Part shown: one piece after another, positions 16,536 through 24,299 of the stretch
Position numbering within the stretch: the first letter of the stretch is position 1
How the letters are laid out: each line of letters starts with the position of its first letter
Assembly (NCBI RefSeq): GCF_013377905.1
Contig: NZ_JABKAV010000031.1
Span: 1-39,101 of the forward strand
Direction: 5' to 3'
Length of the DNA: 39,101 nucleotides
DNA from: Hymenobacter terrestris
GTDB taxonomy: Bacteria; Bacteroidota; Bacteroidia; Cytophagales; Hymenobacteraceae
Notes under the pieces: model-generated
The model's database searches: none
What the model saw: only the letters and a program-made list of their open reading frames with translations
What the model was told of the DNA's origin: nothing
Translations under genes and position numbers: made by a program

Positions 16536-18404
16536 TTAAAACTCGTGCAGGCGCTGGGCAATGTTCCAGCGCAGGGCCACTGAGGCCAGGGCCCCGTTGC
16601 CGGCCGTGTAGTAAGCAGGCGCGGGCGTGTTGCCGGAGAAGGTGCGGTTACGGTAAACGAACTTGGCGTCGAGGAACAGGTTGTGGGCGGCCTGGTAAGT
16701 GGCCGTCAGGTCGGAGTGCAGCAGGTAGGAAGTGATGCCGCTGCCGACGCTGAAGCCGAACTCGGCGGGGCGGGTAGTGTAGGACTTCAGCACGTTGGAG
16801 CCGAAGTTCTGCGTCCGGTCGGCATCGAGGCCCTGCTTGACCAAAAAGGCCTTGGCTACCACGTGCAGGCGGGGCAGGGGCTGGTAGCTGGCAATGCCGA
16901 TCAGCTCCCAGAGGTTGGCGCCCATGGGGTGGGCCAGCGGCTGGGCGGCGTGCTGGTAGTCGCGGAACTTGTCGATGGCCTGGTAGGTGAAGGGCCGGAT
17001 GAAGCTGAACTCGCCCTGCAGATCGAAGTTGCGGATGCCGGCCACGTTGATGTAGCGGGCCCCGAGCTGGGCGGCCTGCTTGTTGTTGGCCGAACCATTG
17101 CCAGCCCGAATCTGACTTATCAGGAACTCATCGAGCACGACTTGGCCATATAGCTGCACCCGATTTTTAATATTCCACTTGAAATCGAGGCCCAGCAGGG
17201 CGTTGCCGTCGCGAGAGCCCACGCTTTGCTCGATGGCCCGGTAGAAGATGATGGGGTTGAGGTACTGCAGCTCAAACGTGTTGCGGTTTTGCAGCTGAAC
17301 GTTGCCATTACTATCAAGCACTGGTTTACGGTTCACATATACCGTATCGCGCCGCCGCGAGCCCGACAGAATGCTCTCGAACAGGCCGATGTTGAGGTTG
17401 GGCAGCACGTCGAGGCTCAGGTGGTGCATGGCCAGAAACTTGCGTTCGTACACGTCGTCCCTGTCGGAGGGGTCGGTGATGAGCTGGGCGAACAGGTTCT
17501 GGTACTTGAACTTCCATACCCGGGTCTGCACCTTCAGAAACAGGTAGGGCGAGGAGTAATCCGATAGAATGAGGCTACGGTAGCCGTTGCCGATCTGGTT
17601 ACGGTCGTGGCCCAGCTGCAGGCTCACATGGCGGCCGGCGGCGTAGGTAACGTAGCCGCGGGCTGAGAGAAAGTCGTACTGGCCGGGCGTGGTTTTAAAC
17701 GGTTTCCAGAAGCCCTCATGGGGGACGGCCCGGTCGCGCTCCACGCGCTCCTGCACGTAAAACGGCACAGCCATCTGGTTGTCGGCCAGAAATGCGTAAA
17801 AGCCCAGCCGCTGATCCACGGTGCCTTCTACTTGCACGCCGCGGGTGTTGAGGAATGAGTAACTCTTGGCCCCGTCGTTGTTGCCCAGGCTCAGGCCCGC
17901 CACCGGATTCACGCGCAGCGAGAAGTCGGGCGTTTCCACGCTGTACAAATCAGACTGTCGCTCATACAAAGCCCCCAGATAGGGCTTGGAGCGGGCGTTT
18001 GTCGCCGAATCAAGCTTGGTGTCGTGCCAGTTGTCGCGCAGGAAGTAGCGCGCATTGAAGCGGTCCTGGGCCGAGAGGCCGGCACTGGAGTCGGCCAGCA
18101 TGCGCTCGGCCAGCCGGGCCACGGCCGCACGGGTGTACGGCCGCACCGACGTATGAATCTCGCCCAGCTCATCGGAACCCTGCAGAATGGCGTAGCGGTC
18201 GATGAGCCGATAGATGTCGTTATCGAGCGGCACGTACGTAGTGCCCATTGTAGTTTTCGCTACTGGCTCGACAGGCTTAGGCGGCTGGTCGTAGATGAGC
18301 CAGTTTCCCTGCCCGTCGGCGGGGCGGGTGGGGGGCGTGTCCTGGGCAGCCGCCGGGGCCGCCAGCAGCGCCAGCAACGGCAGCAGCAGGTAGGTATTTT
18401 TCAT
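16536..18404 (-). CDS. Capsule assembly Wzi family outer-membrane protein
   Basis: 622 aa from ATG 18402-18404. The signal peptide MKNTYLLLPLLALLAAPAAA has cleavage near AAA-QD. The mature part has a helical N-terminal region (IDRYAILQGSDELGEIHTSV) and then a long series of alternating beta strands with aromatic girdles (FSLRVNPVAGLSLG, VSLQLGHDRNQIGNG, LKVQTRVWKFKYQNLFAQL), ending RLHEF. This matches the Wzi-like family (PF14052) in Bacteroidota, which is larger than E. coli Wzi and is linked to capsule or exopolysaccharide attachment and sometimes to gliding. TAGTTTTG on the minus strand (18444-18451), 40 bases upstream, is a candidate -7 box. Confidence 0.85.
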   Translation of the reverse strand: MKNTYLLLPLLALLAAPAAAQDTPPTRPADGQGNWLIYDQPPKPVEPVAKTTMGTTYVPLDNDIYRLIDRYAILQGSDELGEIHTSVRPYTRAAVARLAERMLADSSAGLSAQDRFNARYFLRDNWHDTKLDSATNARSKPYLGALYERQSDLYSVETPDFSLRVNPVAGLSLGNNDGAKSYSFLNTRGVQVEGTVDQRLGFYAFLADNQMAVPFYVQERVERDRAVPHEGFWKPFKTTPGQYDFLSARGYVTYAAGRHVSLQLGHDRNQIGNGYRSLILSDYSSPYLFLKVQTRVWKFKYQNLFAQLITDPSDRDDVYERKFLAMHHLSLDVLPNLNIGLFESILSGSRRRDTVYVNRKPVLDSNGNVQLQNRNTFELQYLNPIIFYRAIEQSVGSRDGNALLGLDFKWNIKNRVQLYGQVVLDEFLISQIRAGNGSANNKQAAQLGARYINVAGIRNFDLQGEFSFIRPFTYQAIDKFRDYQHAAQPLAHPMGANLWELIGIASYQPLPRLHVVAKAFLVKQGLDADRTQNFGSNVLKSYTTRPAEFGFSVGSGITSYLLHSDLTATYQAAHNLFLDAKFVYRNRTFSGNTPAPAYYTAGNGALASVALRWNIAQRLHEF

Positions 18405-18516
18405 AAGTGGAAGTCCGCAACGCTGGAGCTGGTTGACGGGTAGCAAAACTACGGAGTTTCAGTGGGTGAAAGATTGATATGCTGCGCAATCTCTCATTCG
18501 CTCGTCTCGCGCCGCC

Positions 18517-18524
18517 TACCTTTG
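18517..18524 (+). promoter_or_regulatory. Candidate -7 box TACCTTTG for the FemAB/GNAT-upp pair
   Basis: TACCTTTG matches the Bacteroidota -7 consensus TAnnTTTG and ends four bases before ATG 18529. No good TTTG lies at the expected distance upstream. If active it would make a leaderless or nearly leaderless mRNA. Confidence 0.45.
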
Positions 18525-18528
18525 CCCC

Positions 18529-19476
18529 ATGCCCCCGTTTCGCCTGTTACGCTTCTCGCAACTCGACCTGCCTGCCTGGGACGCCTGCGTGGCCGGGGCG
18601 CGGCAGCCGGTGCCATACGCGCATAGCTGGTGGCTGCAAGCCACGGCCGGCCGCTGGGATGCGCTGGTACAGACCGAGCCCGAAACCGGCCGCTACCTCA
18701 GCGTCTGGCCGCTGCCTGCAAAGTGGCGACCGGGCGGCCGGCAGGTGTACCAGCCGCCCTTCACCCAGCAACTGGGGCTTATTTCTGGTGGTGAAGATGC
18801 TCCCAACATCGGCTCCGAACTGCTCCGGCTGACTCAGCGCTATGCCCGCTTCTACACCCAGCTCAACGAGGCCAATGGTGTGCCCGCCTTACCTGGCCAG
18901 TTCGCTTTTGAAGCCCGACAGACCTATCAGCTCGACCTCAGCCCCGCCTACGAAAACCTGCGGGCCGGCTATTGCGCCGACTACCGCCGCCGCCTGCTGC
19001 GCCACGAAACCGCCGTCGCGCCGCTGGCCGTAACTGAGTTGCCCGATACAGAACCACTGCTGGCCTTGTTTCAGCAAACCAAAGGCCCCGCCGCCGGCCT
19101 GCACCCGCGCCATTACGCCCGCCTGCGCCGGTTGTTGGCCGAATTGCACCGCCGGCAGCTGCTCGAAGCGCGGGCCGTGCGCCAGCCCGAAACCGGCGCA
19201 CTGCTGGCCGGTGCCCTGTTTGTAAGCTACCGCAGCCGCCTGATTTACCTGTTCGCGGCTGCTTCCGACGAGGGTAAAAAAGCCGCCGCGCCCCTGCTGC
19301 TGCTCGACGAGGCCATTCGTCGCCACGCCGGTACACCGGGGCTGATACTTGATTTTGAAGGCAGTATGCTACCTGCCATTGCCCGTTTTTTCGCCAACTT
19401 CGGGGCCGTGCCCGTCCCGTACGCGGCCTTATCGTTCACCTCCCAACGCCCCTGGTACCTGCAATGGATGCCCTAA
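18529..19476 (+). CDS. FemAB/GNAT-like acyltransferase family protein
   Basis: 315 aa. FRLLRFSQLDLPAWDACVAG and VPYAHSWWLQATAGRWDALV at the start, and LFVSYRSRLIYLFAAASDEGKKAAAPLLLLDEAIRR with LILDFEGSMLPAIARFFANFGA at the end, follow the layout of FemAB-related GNAT-fold proteins of Bacteroidota that transfer acyl or aminoacyl groups to cell-envelope or unknown acceptors. The substrate is unknown. The stop overlaps the start of upp by 13 bases, so the pair is probably translationally coupled. The N-terminal start is fixed by the promoter box just before it. Confidence 0.75.
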   Translation: MPPFRLLRFSQLDLPAWDACVAGARQPVPYAHSWWLQATAGRWDALVQTEPETGRYLSVWPLPAKWRPGGRQVYQPPFTQQLGLISGGEDAPNIGSELLRLTQRYARFYTQLNEANGVPALPGQFAFEARQTYQLDLSPAYENLRAGYCADYRRRLLRHETAVAPLAVTELPDTEPLLALFQQTKGPAAGLHPRHYARLRRLLAELHRRQLLEARAVRQPETGALLAGALFVSYRSRLIYLFAAASDEGKKAAAPLLLLDEAIRRHAGTPGLILDFEGSMLPAIARFFANFGAVPVPYAALSFTSQRPWYLQWMP

Positions 19477-20162
19477 CGCCCAACTCTGCCGACTCGACTG
19501 CCGCTGCCCACGCCAATTCCCGCGTGCGGATTCTGTGCGCCCAACCCTCCATTGCCAACCACTTCCTGGCCGAACTGCGCGACGTAGATGTGCAGAAAGA
19601 CTCGCTCCGCTTTCGCCGTAACCTGCAGCGGCTGGGCGAAATTATGGCCTACAACATCAGCGCCGGCCTCGACTTCACTACCAAAACCGTGCGCACCCCG
19701 CTGGGCGAATCCAGCAGCATGCACCTCTCCGATTTTCCGGTGCTGGCCACTGTGCTGCGGGCCGGCCTGCCGTTTCACCAGGGTTTTCTCAACTATTTCG
19801 ACCAGTCGCCCTCGGCATTCGTGGCGGCCTACCGCATCGAGGGTACGGCCCAGGTGCAGGTGCAGGTTGACTACCTCTCGGCCCCCAGCCTCGACGGGCG
19901 GGTACTAATTCTGGTGGACCCCATGCTGGCCTCGGGAAAGAGCCTAGTGCAGACGTACCGGGCCATGCTGCGCTTCGGCACGCCCCGCCAGGTATATATA
20001 GCGGCCGTTATTGCCTCGCCCCAGGGCGTCGAGTACGTCACGCGCGAAGTGCCCGAAGCCACGCTCTGGCTGGCCGCCCTCGATGACGACCTCAACGACC
20101 AAGCCTACATCGTGCCCGGCCTCGGCGACGCCGGCGACCTATCGTATGGCAGTAAGCTGTAG
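19464..20162 (+). CDS. upp: Uracil phosphoribosyltransferase
   Basis: 232 aa; the family is usually about 210, and the extra length is an N-terminal tail. UPRT salvages uracil with PRPP to make UMP. The PRPP loop VDPMLASGKSLVQTYRAML is clear. The uracil-binding C-terminus LDDDLNDQAYIVPGLGDAGDLSYGSKL matches the family's YI-x-PGLGDAGD signature. LRAGLPFHQGFL corresponds to the conserved RAGL segment. The lysine in ASGKS replaces the common second glycine of TGGS. ATG 19464 overlaps the preceding gene by 13 bases. Confidence 0.94.
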   Translation: MDALTPNSADSTAAAHANSRVRILCAQPSIANHFLAELRDVDVQKDSLRFRRNLQRLGEIMAYNISAGLDFTTKTVRTPLGESSSMHLSDFPVLATVLRAGLPFHQGFLNYFDQSPSAFVAAYRIEGTAQVQVQVDYLSAPSLDGRVLILVDPMLASGKSLVQTYRAMLRFGTPRQVYIAAVIASPQGVEYVTREVPEATLWLAALDDDLNDQAYIVPGLGDAGDLSYGSKL

Positions 20163-20332
20163 CCTGCGCGTTTAGCTGCTGGCTGTTCGCTTTCGCTCTT
20201 GTATCTGGTTGATTAAAAAATCATTTGCAGCTGGATGGCGTTCTGCACCCCAACGCCCCTTCATGCGGTACCCCATTCACTTTCAATCCCGAAGCTAACA
20301 GCCAACAGCTGCCAGCTAATAGCTCCACCAAC

Positions 20333-20782
20333 TTGCTTCCAGTCCTGCTGAAGTACGCCGCCGTTTTTGCTTTCGGCATGTTCAAGTTCGTTGGCGCGCC
20401 GATTACGGGCGTGGCGGCGGGCCTGCCGGTGACCGTTACCTGGGGCCTCACGGTGGCGGGTATGATGACGACGGTCATCCTGATTTCGGGCGTGGGGAAG
20501 GCTTGGGCACTGCACATGCGGCGGCGAAGGATCGAGAAGGGCAAACCGCTGTTCAGTCGCCGCACCCGCACCATTGTGCGCATCTACCGCCGCTTCGGCA
20601 TGACGGGCATTGCCTTTCTGACGCCGATTCTGTTCAGCCCCATCGGCGGCACCGTCATTGCCACCCAACTGCACGTGCCACGCTGGCGCATCTTGCTGCA
20701 TATGTCTTGGAGTGCCGTGCTATGGGGTTTTGCTCTTACCATGCTGGTCGTGCGCTTCAGCCACCTGCCTATTTTTCGGTAG
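20333..20782 (+). CDS. Small multi-span membrane protein, unknown function
   Basis: 149 aa if started at TTG 20333; the frame is open from TTG 20225, and no ATG lies before residue M16 in FGMFKFVG. I prefer 20333 because the upstream residues (ANSQQLPANSS) come from a short dispersed repeat (20290-20325), not protein-like sequence. About four hydrophobic segments surround a basic loop (MRRRRIEKGKPLFSRRTRTI) and the conserved-looking FGMTGIAFLTPILFSPIGGTVIA. It resembles small membrane proteins common in Cytophagales, but I cannot name a function. It ends at palindrome R5, convergent with the helicase gene. Confidence 0.65.
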   Translation: MLPVLLKYAAVFAFGMFKFVGAPITGVAAGLPVTVTWGLTVAGMMTTVILISGVGKAWALHMRRRRIEKGKPLFSRRTRTIVRIYRRFGMTGIAFLTPILFSPIGGTVIATQLHVPRWRILLHMSWSAVLWGFALTMLVVRFSHLPIFR

Positions 20783-20788
20783 CAGAGC

Positions 20789-20834
20789 AAAAAAGAACGT
20801 CATTCAGAGCATGCTCTGAATGACGTTCTTTTTT
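20789..20834. repeat. Palindromic repeat R5, also a likely bidirectional terminator
   Basis: A perfect 46-bp palindrome: AAAAAAGAACGTCATTCAGA continuing to GCA at 20811, then its exact complement to 20834 with a T6 tail. It sits 7 bases after the small membrane protein gene and 23 bases from the helicase stop, between convergent genes. It shares the CGTCATTCAGAGC core with R3. Confidence 0.85.
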
Positions 20835-20856
20835 AGCTGAACTCCCATATCCCTAG

Positions 20857-22290
20857 TTACCGCCGCTTGCGTTTGTTTTCGACGCGGCCCTTGGCGGCGT
20901 TAAGGGCTTTGGCACCGGGGGAGGAGCCGCGGCCTTTGCCAGGGCTCACCTTGCTGCCTTTTTGGCTGCGGGTGGGCTGGGCCACATACTCGCGGCCCGT
21001 ACGCTTATCGATGGTCACGCCGGGCTTCAGCCACTCCTGCCGCTCATGGAAAGCCCCTTTGAACGTGGGGTCTTCGCGCTGACGGCGCTCATCCTTTTCG
21101 CGGTCCATTTCCTGCTGCTCCTCAAACGAGGTGGGTACTACCTTCACCTCGGGTGGTAGCGGCAACAGCGGAATGGGCTGGCGAATCAGCTCCTCGATGC
21201 GCTGCATGTGGTGCATTTCGGCCTCGTTGGCAAACGTAATGGCAGCGCCGGTGTGCTGGGCCCGGCCGGTACGACCGATGCGGTGCACGTAGTCGTCGTA
21301 AATCAGCGGCACATCGAAGTTGATAACGTGGCTCACCTTGGGCACATCAATGCCGCGCGACGCTACATCGGTGGCCACCAGAAAGCGCACCTGGCCGGCC
21401 TTAAAGCCTTCCATGGCATTGATGCGGGTGTTCTGCCCCTTGTTGCCGTGAATAGCCCGCACCTCGCCGTGGCCTTTGCGCGCCAGGAAGCTGGCCACGT
21501 TCTCGGCGTTGGCCTTTGAGCGGGTGAAAATCATCACCCGGTGGAAGGTGTCCCAATCGAGAAAGAGGTACTCGAGTAGGTTGATTTTTGTAATGAGGTT
21601 AGGCACCTCGTAGAGGCTCTGGGTCACGTTCTGGGCCGAGGTAGCGGCCGGCGTTACCTCCACCCGCACCGGAAACTCCAGAAACTCCTCGCTTAGCGTG
21701 GTTACCTTATCGGGCATAGTGGCCGAGAACAGCACGTTCTGGCGCTTGCGCGGAATAACTTCCAGCAGCCGCCGGATCTGGGGCATAAAGCCCATATCCA
21801 TCATCTTATCGGCCTCGTCGAGCACCAGCGTTTTCAGCTCTTTGAGCACCAGCGAGCCTTTCAGGTACAGCTCCATCAGGCGGCCGGGCGTGGCGATGAG
21901 GATGTCGACGCCCTTGGCAATGGTTTCAATCTGGGTTTTGGGTCCCAGGCCACCGTAGATGGCGAAAATGCGCAAATCGGTGTGGATGGCCAGCTTCTGC
22001 AGGTGCTTTTCCAGCTGCATGGCCAACTCCCGGGTAGGCGCCATAATTAGTGCCCGCGGGTGGTCGCCTTGGGCATATTTCACCTTCATGAGCAGTGGCA
22101 GGCCGAAAGCGGCCGTTTTGCCAGTGCCCGTCTGGGCAATGCCCAGCACGTCGTGTCCGGCCAGCAGCAGCGGAATGGTCTGCACCTGCACGGGCGTCGG
22201 CTCCGTGAAGCCGGCCTCGGCCACGGCCGTCAGCAGCTGCTTGTTAAGCTTAAAATCGGCAAAGGAAACGGGCGCGGGCGAATCAGACAT
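20857..22290 (-). CDS. DEAD-box ATP-dependent RNA helicase (RhlE-like)
   Basis: 477 aa from ATG 22288-22290. All core motifs are present: Q motif FTEPTPVQVQTIPLLL, Walker A AQTGTGKT (52-59), PTRELA (85-90), TPGR (134-137), DEAD (158-161), SAT (189-191) and HRIGRTGR (336-343). The basic C-terminal tail (TRSQKGSKVSPGKGRGSSPG, ending VENKRKRR) is typical of RhlE or cold-shock helicases that remodel rRNA or mRNA. Other DEAD-box subfamilies are possible since the core alone does not separate them. CAAAGGTA at 22309-22316, 18 bases upstream, is a candidate -7 box. It is divergent from tRNA-His. Confidence 0.95.
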   Translation of the reverse strand: MSDSPAPVSFADFKLNKQLLTAVAEAGFTEPTPVQVQTIPLLLAGHDVLGIAQTGTGKTAAFGLPLLMKVKYAQGDHPRALIMAPTRELAMQLEKHLQKLAIHTDLRIFAIYGGLGPKTQIETIAKGVDILIATPGRLMELYLKGSLVLKELKTLVLDEADKMMDMGFMPQIRRLLEVIPRKRQNVLFSATMPDKVTTLSEEFLEFPVRVEVTPAATSAQNVTQSLYEVPNLITKINLLEYLFLDWDTFHRVMIFTRSKANAENVASFLARKGHGEVRAIHGNKGQNTRINAMEGFKAGQVRFLVATDVASRGIDVPKVSHVINFDVPLIYDDYVHRIGRTGRAQHTGAAITFANEAEMHHMQRIEELIRQPIPLLPLPPEVKVVPTSFEEQQEMDREKDERRQREDPTFKGAFHERQEWLKPGVTIDKRTGREYVAQPTRSQKGSKVSPGKGRGSSPGAKALNAAKGRVENKRKRR

Positions 22291-22401
22291 GGTACGGGTT
22301 GTAAGCTGCAAAGGTACGGTTTTGAGGCCCGCTAGCTTCGTTGTTGTTCGCGATGCTCAGAAGAAAGGGGAGAGGAATGGACAAAAAAAGTGCGCGAAAC
22401 C

Positions 22402-22432
22402 TTTGGCAATCCGCCGCAGTACGCTACTTTTG
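22402..22432 (+). promoter_or_regulatory. Promoter of tRNA-His (TTTG-N19-TACTTTTG)
   Basis: TTTG at 22402-22405 and TACTTTTG at 22425-22432 are separated by exactly 19 bases, an ideal Bacteroidota housekeeping promoter. The tRNA starts 20 bases further on. Confidence 0.8.
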
Positions 22433-22451
22433 TGGCATCAACACCCAACAC

Positions 22452-22526
<75 letters not shown>

Positions 22527-22533
22527 CATCCTG

Positions 22534-22570
22534 AAAAAAGGCCTCTCCGCTCTGGTAGAGGCCTTTTTTC
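22534..22570. terminator. Rho-independent terminator of tRNA-His
   Basis: A 13-bp stem AAAAAAGGCCTCT (22534-22546) with AGAGGCCTTTTTT (22557-22569), 10-base loop and T6 tail. It isolates the tRNA from the kinase gene. Confidence 0.92.
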
Positions 22571-22686
22571 TTTGCCGCCACGGGTCCCGTCGGGTCCTTT
22601 GCGGCCGTTGACGGGACAATTTCGGCCCGCTGGCTGTTGCCTGCCAGTGTAACTTCACCTATGAACCCTTTTTTCTCTTCTGCTCT

Positions 22687-23634
22687 ATGAGTCTGGTAAT
22701 TATCGGCACGGTGGCCTTCGACGCCCTGGAAACTCCCTTTGGCAAAACCGACAAAATCGTGGGTGGCGCGGCTACCTATATCGGCCTTTCGGCCTCGTAC
22801 TCGGTGAAGCCGGTGAAAATCGTGGCCGTAGTCGGCGACGATTTCCCGCAGTCGGATATCCTGTTGCTCCAGGAGCACGGTGTCGATACCGAAGGCCTGC
22901 AGATCAAGGAAGGCGAGAAGTCGTTCTTCTGGTCGGGTAAATATTCCAACGACCTGAACTCGCGCGAAACCCTGGTGACCGAGCTCAACGTGCTGGCCGA
23001 TTTCGACCCGGTGCTGCCCGATTCTTACCAGGATTGCAAGTACCTGATGCTGGGCAACCTCTCGCCCCAGGTGCAGCGCCTTGTCATTCAGCGCCTCGTC
23101 AACCGTCCCAAGCTCATCGTGATGGACACGATGAACTTCTGGATGGATATTGCCCTAGAAGAACTGAAAACAACCATTGAGATGGTTGACGTACTCAGTA
23201 TCAACGACGAAGAGGCCCGCCAGCTTTCGGGCGAGCACTCGCTGGTGAAAGCAGCCAAGGTGATTATGGCCATGGGCCCGAAGTACCTTATTATCAAGAA
23301 GGGTGAGCACGGCGCGCTGCTCTTCCACCGCAAGGGCAATACCAACCACGTGTTCTACGCCCCGGCCCTGCCGCTGGAGGACGTATTCGACCCAACCGGC
23401 GCCGGCGATACTTTCGCGGGTGGCTTCATCGGCCACTTGGCCGCCACCGACGATATCAGCTTCGAAAACATGAAGCGCGCCGTGGTGCACGGCTCGGCAA
23501 TGGCCTCGTTCTGCGTCGAGAAGTTCGGTACCGAGCGCCTGCTCAACCTGACAAACGAGGAAATTGAGGCCCGCGAGCAGCTCTTTGCCGACCTCGTGGC
23601 CGTACAGCCCGCTGTGGCTGTATCGCAGGACTAA
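22687..23634 (+). CDS. PfkB-family carbohydrate/nucleoside kinase
   Basis: 315 aa. The ribokinase fold is shown by the N-terminal GTVAFDALETPFGK and GGAATYIGLSAS substrate loop, IVAVVGDDF, and the C-terminal signature DPTGAGDTFAGGFIGHLA with the catalytic aspartate in GAGD. VLSINDEEARQLSGE is the central conserved stretch and KYLIIKKGEHGALLF the ATP-side strand. Family members phosphorylate sugars or nucleosides; the substrate cannot be told here. It is a stand-alone gene with a strong terminator 26 bases after the stop. The frame opens directly at ATG 22687 after an AT-rich leader without a Shine-Dalgarno sequence. Confidence 0.92.
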   Translation: MSLVIIGTVAFDALETPFGKTDKIVGGAATYIGLSASYSVKPVKIVAVVGDDFPQSDILLLQEHGVDTEGLQIKEGEKSFFWSGKYSNDLNSRETLVTELNVLADFDPVLPDSYQDCKYLMLGNLSPQVQRLVIQRLVNRPKLIVMDTMNFWMDIALEELKTTIEMVDVLSINDEEARQLSGEHSLVKAAKVIMAMGPKYLIIKKGEHGALLFHRKGNTNHVFYAPALPLEDVFDPTGAGDTFAGGFIGHLAATDDISFENMKRAVVHGSAMASFCVEKFGTERLLNLTNEEIEAREQLFADLVAVQPAVAVSQD

Positions 23635-23659
23635 TAGTCGTTGCGGCTTATCGTAATTG

Positions 23660-23700
23660 AAGCGTCGCGTTGGCCAGCTGGCCGGCGCGACGCTTTTTTT
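23660..23700 (+). terminator. Rho-independent terminator after the PfkB kinase
   Basis: A 10-bp stem AAGCGTCGCG (23660-23669) with CGCGACGCTT (23686-23695), an inner GGCCAGCTGGCC palindrome in the loop, and a run of seven T. Confidence 0.88.
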
Positions 23701-23888
23701 GTGGCCCGAATGTTAAGGTCGGGGCATACAACCTTTCGGGCCGCGAAGGGGTAAATAGTAGGGTAGCGAATGTGAAAGCGTACGAAATGCGTTTGGTTTA
23801 GCTGATTAATAGCCCCGCGCATTTCCCCGTCTCACGCATTCGTTGCAGCATAGCAAGACCTTCTTTTCACTCGTAAAATCCTATAGTC

Positions 23889-24194
23889 ATGAGCAAGGAC
23901 ACGCAGTACAAAGAGAACCCCGAGGTACCGAATCTGCAAAACCCCGATGGTAGCGGTGAAAACACGCACCCCGCCAATACCGACAGCAACAATTCGGTAG
24001 TGCAGAACCCGAGCCGCAACTCCATCACCCAGGATGGCAACCCCACCAAGGGCAACACGGCTGGTGGCAACCTCAACGAAACCACGCAGGCTCCTTACAA
24101 CAAGCCCCGTAGCAATCCGCAGAACAACAAGCCTGCCTCCGTTGACGGCAACGCCAAAGCCGGCAAAGGCAGCGACAACAGCAAGGACCACTAG
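23889..24194 (+). CDS. Asn/Gly-rich intrinsically disordered protein, unknown function
   Basis: 101 aa, highly hydrophilic, with no hydrophobic segment, cysteine, tryptophan or signal peptide. It is rich in Asn, Gly, Lys, Ser and Pro (NPDGSGENTHPANTDSNNSV, KGNTAGGNLNETTQ), ending KGSDNSKDH. The composition resembles hydrophilins and other desiccation- or stress-type disordered proteins; that role is inference. It has its own terminator and about 190 bp of upstream spacer after the kinase terminator, so it is probably a separate unit. Codon use is like its neighbours, which argues that the frame is real. Confidence 0.75.
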   Translation: MSKDTQYKENPEVPNLQNPDGSGENTHPANTDSNNSVVQNPSRNSITQDGNPTKGNTAGGNLNETTQAPYNKPRSNPQNNKPASVDGNAKAGKGSDNSKDH

Positions 24195-24243
24195 CTTTTG
24201 AGTCGTTAGCTAACGGGCAAATAATAGGTCAAGATGCTTAAAG

Positions 24244-24282
24244 AGAAGGCCCCGTACTTAGCCAAGTGCGGGGCCTTCTTCG
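24244..24282. terminator. Bidirectional terminator between convergent genes
   Basis: AGAAGGCCCCGTACTT (24244-24259) pairs with AAGTGCGGGGCCTTCT (24264-24279), one G-T pair, 4-base loop. It lies between the Asn-rich protein gene and the minus-strand lipoprotein gene. Confidence 0.85.
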
Positions 24283-24299
24283 TCTTCTCGGCTTACAGT

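Noticed and set aside
4703..20834. A CRISPR array made of the similar palindromic units
   Set aside because: The copies are kilobases apart with genes between them, vary in length and have no regular spacers or cas genes.
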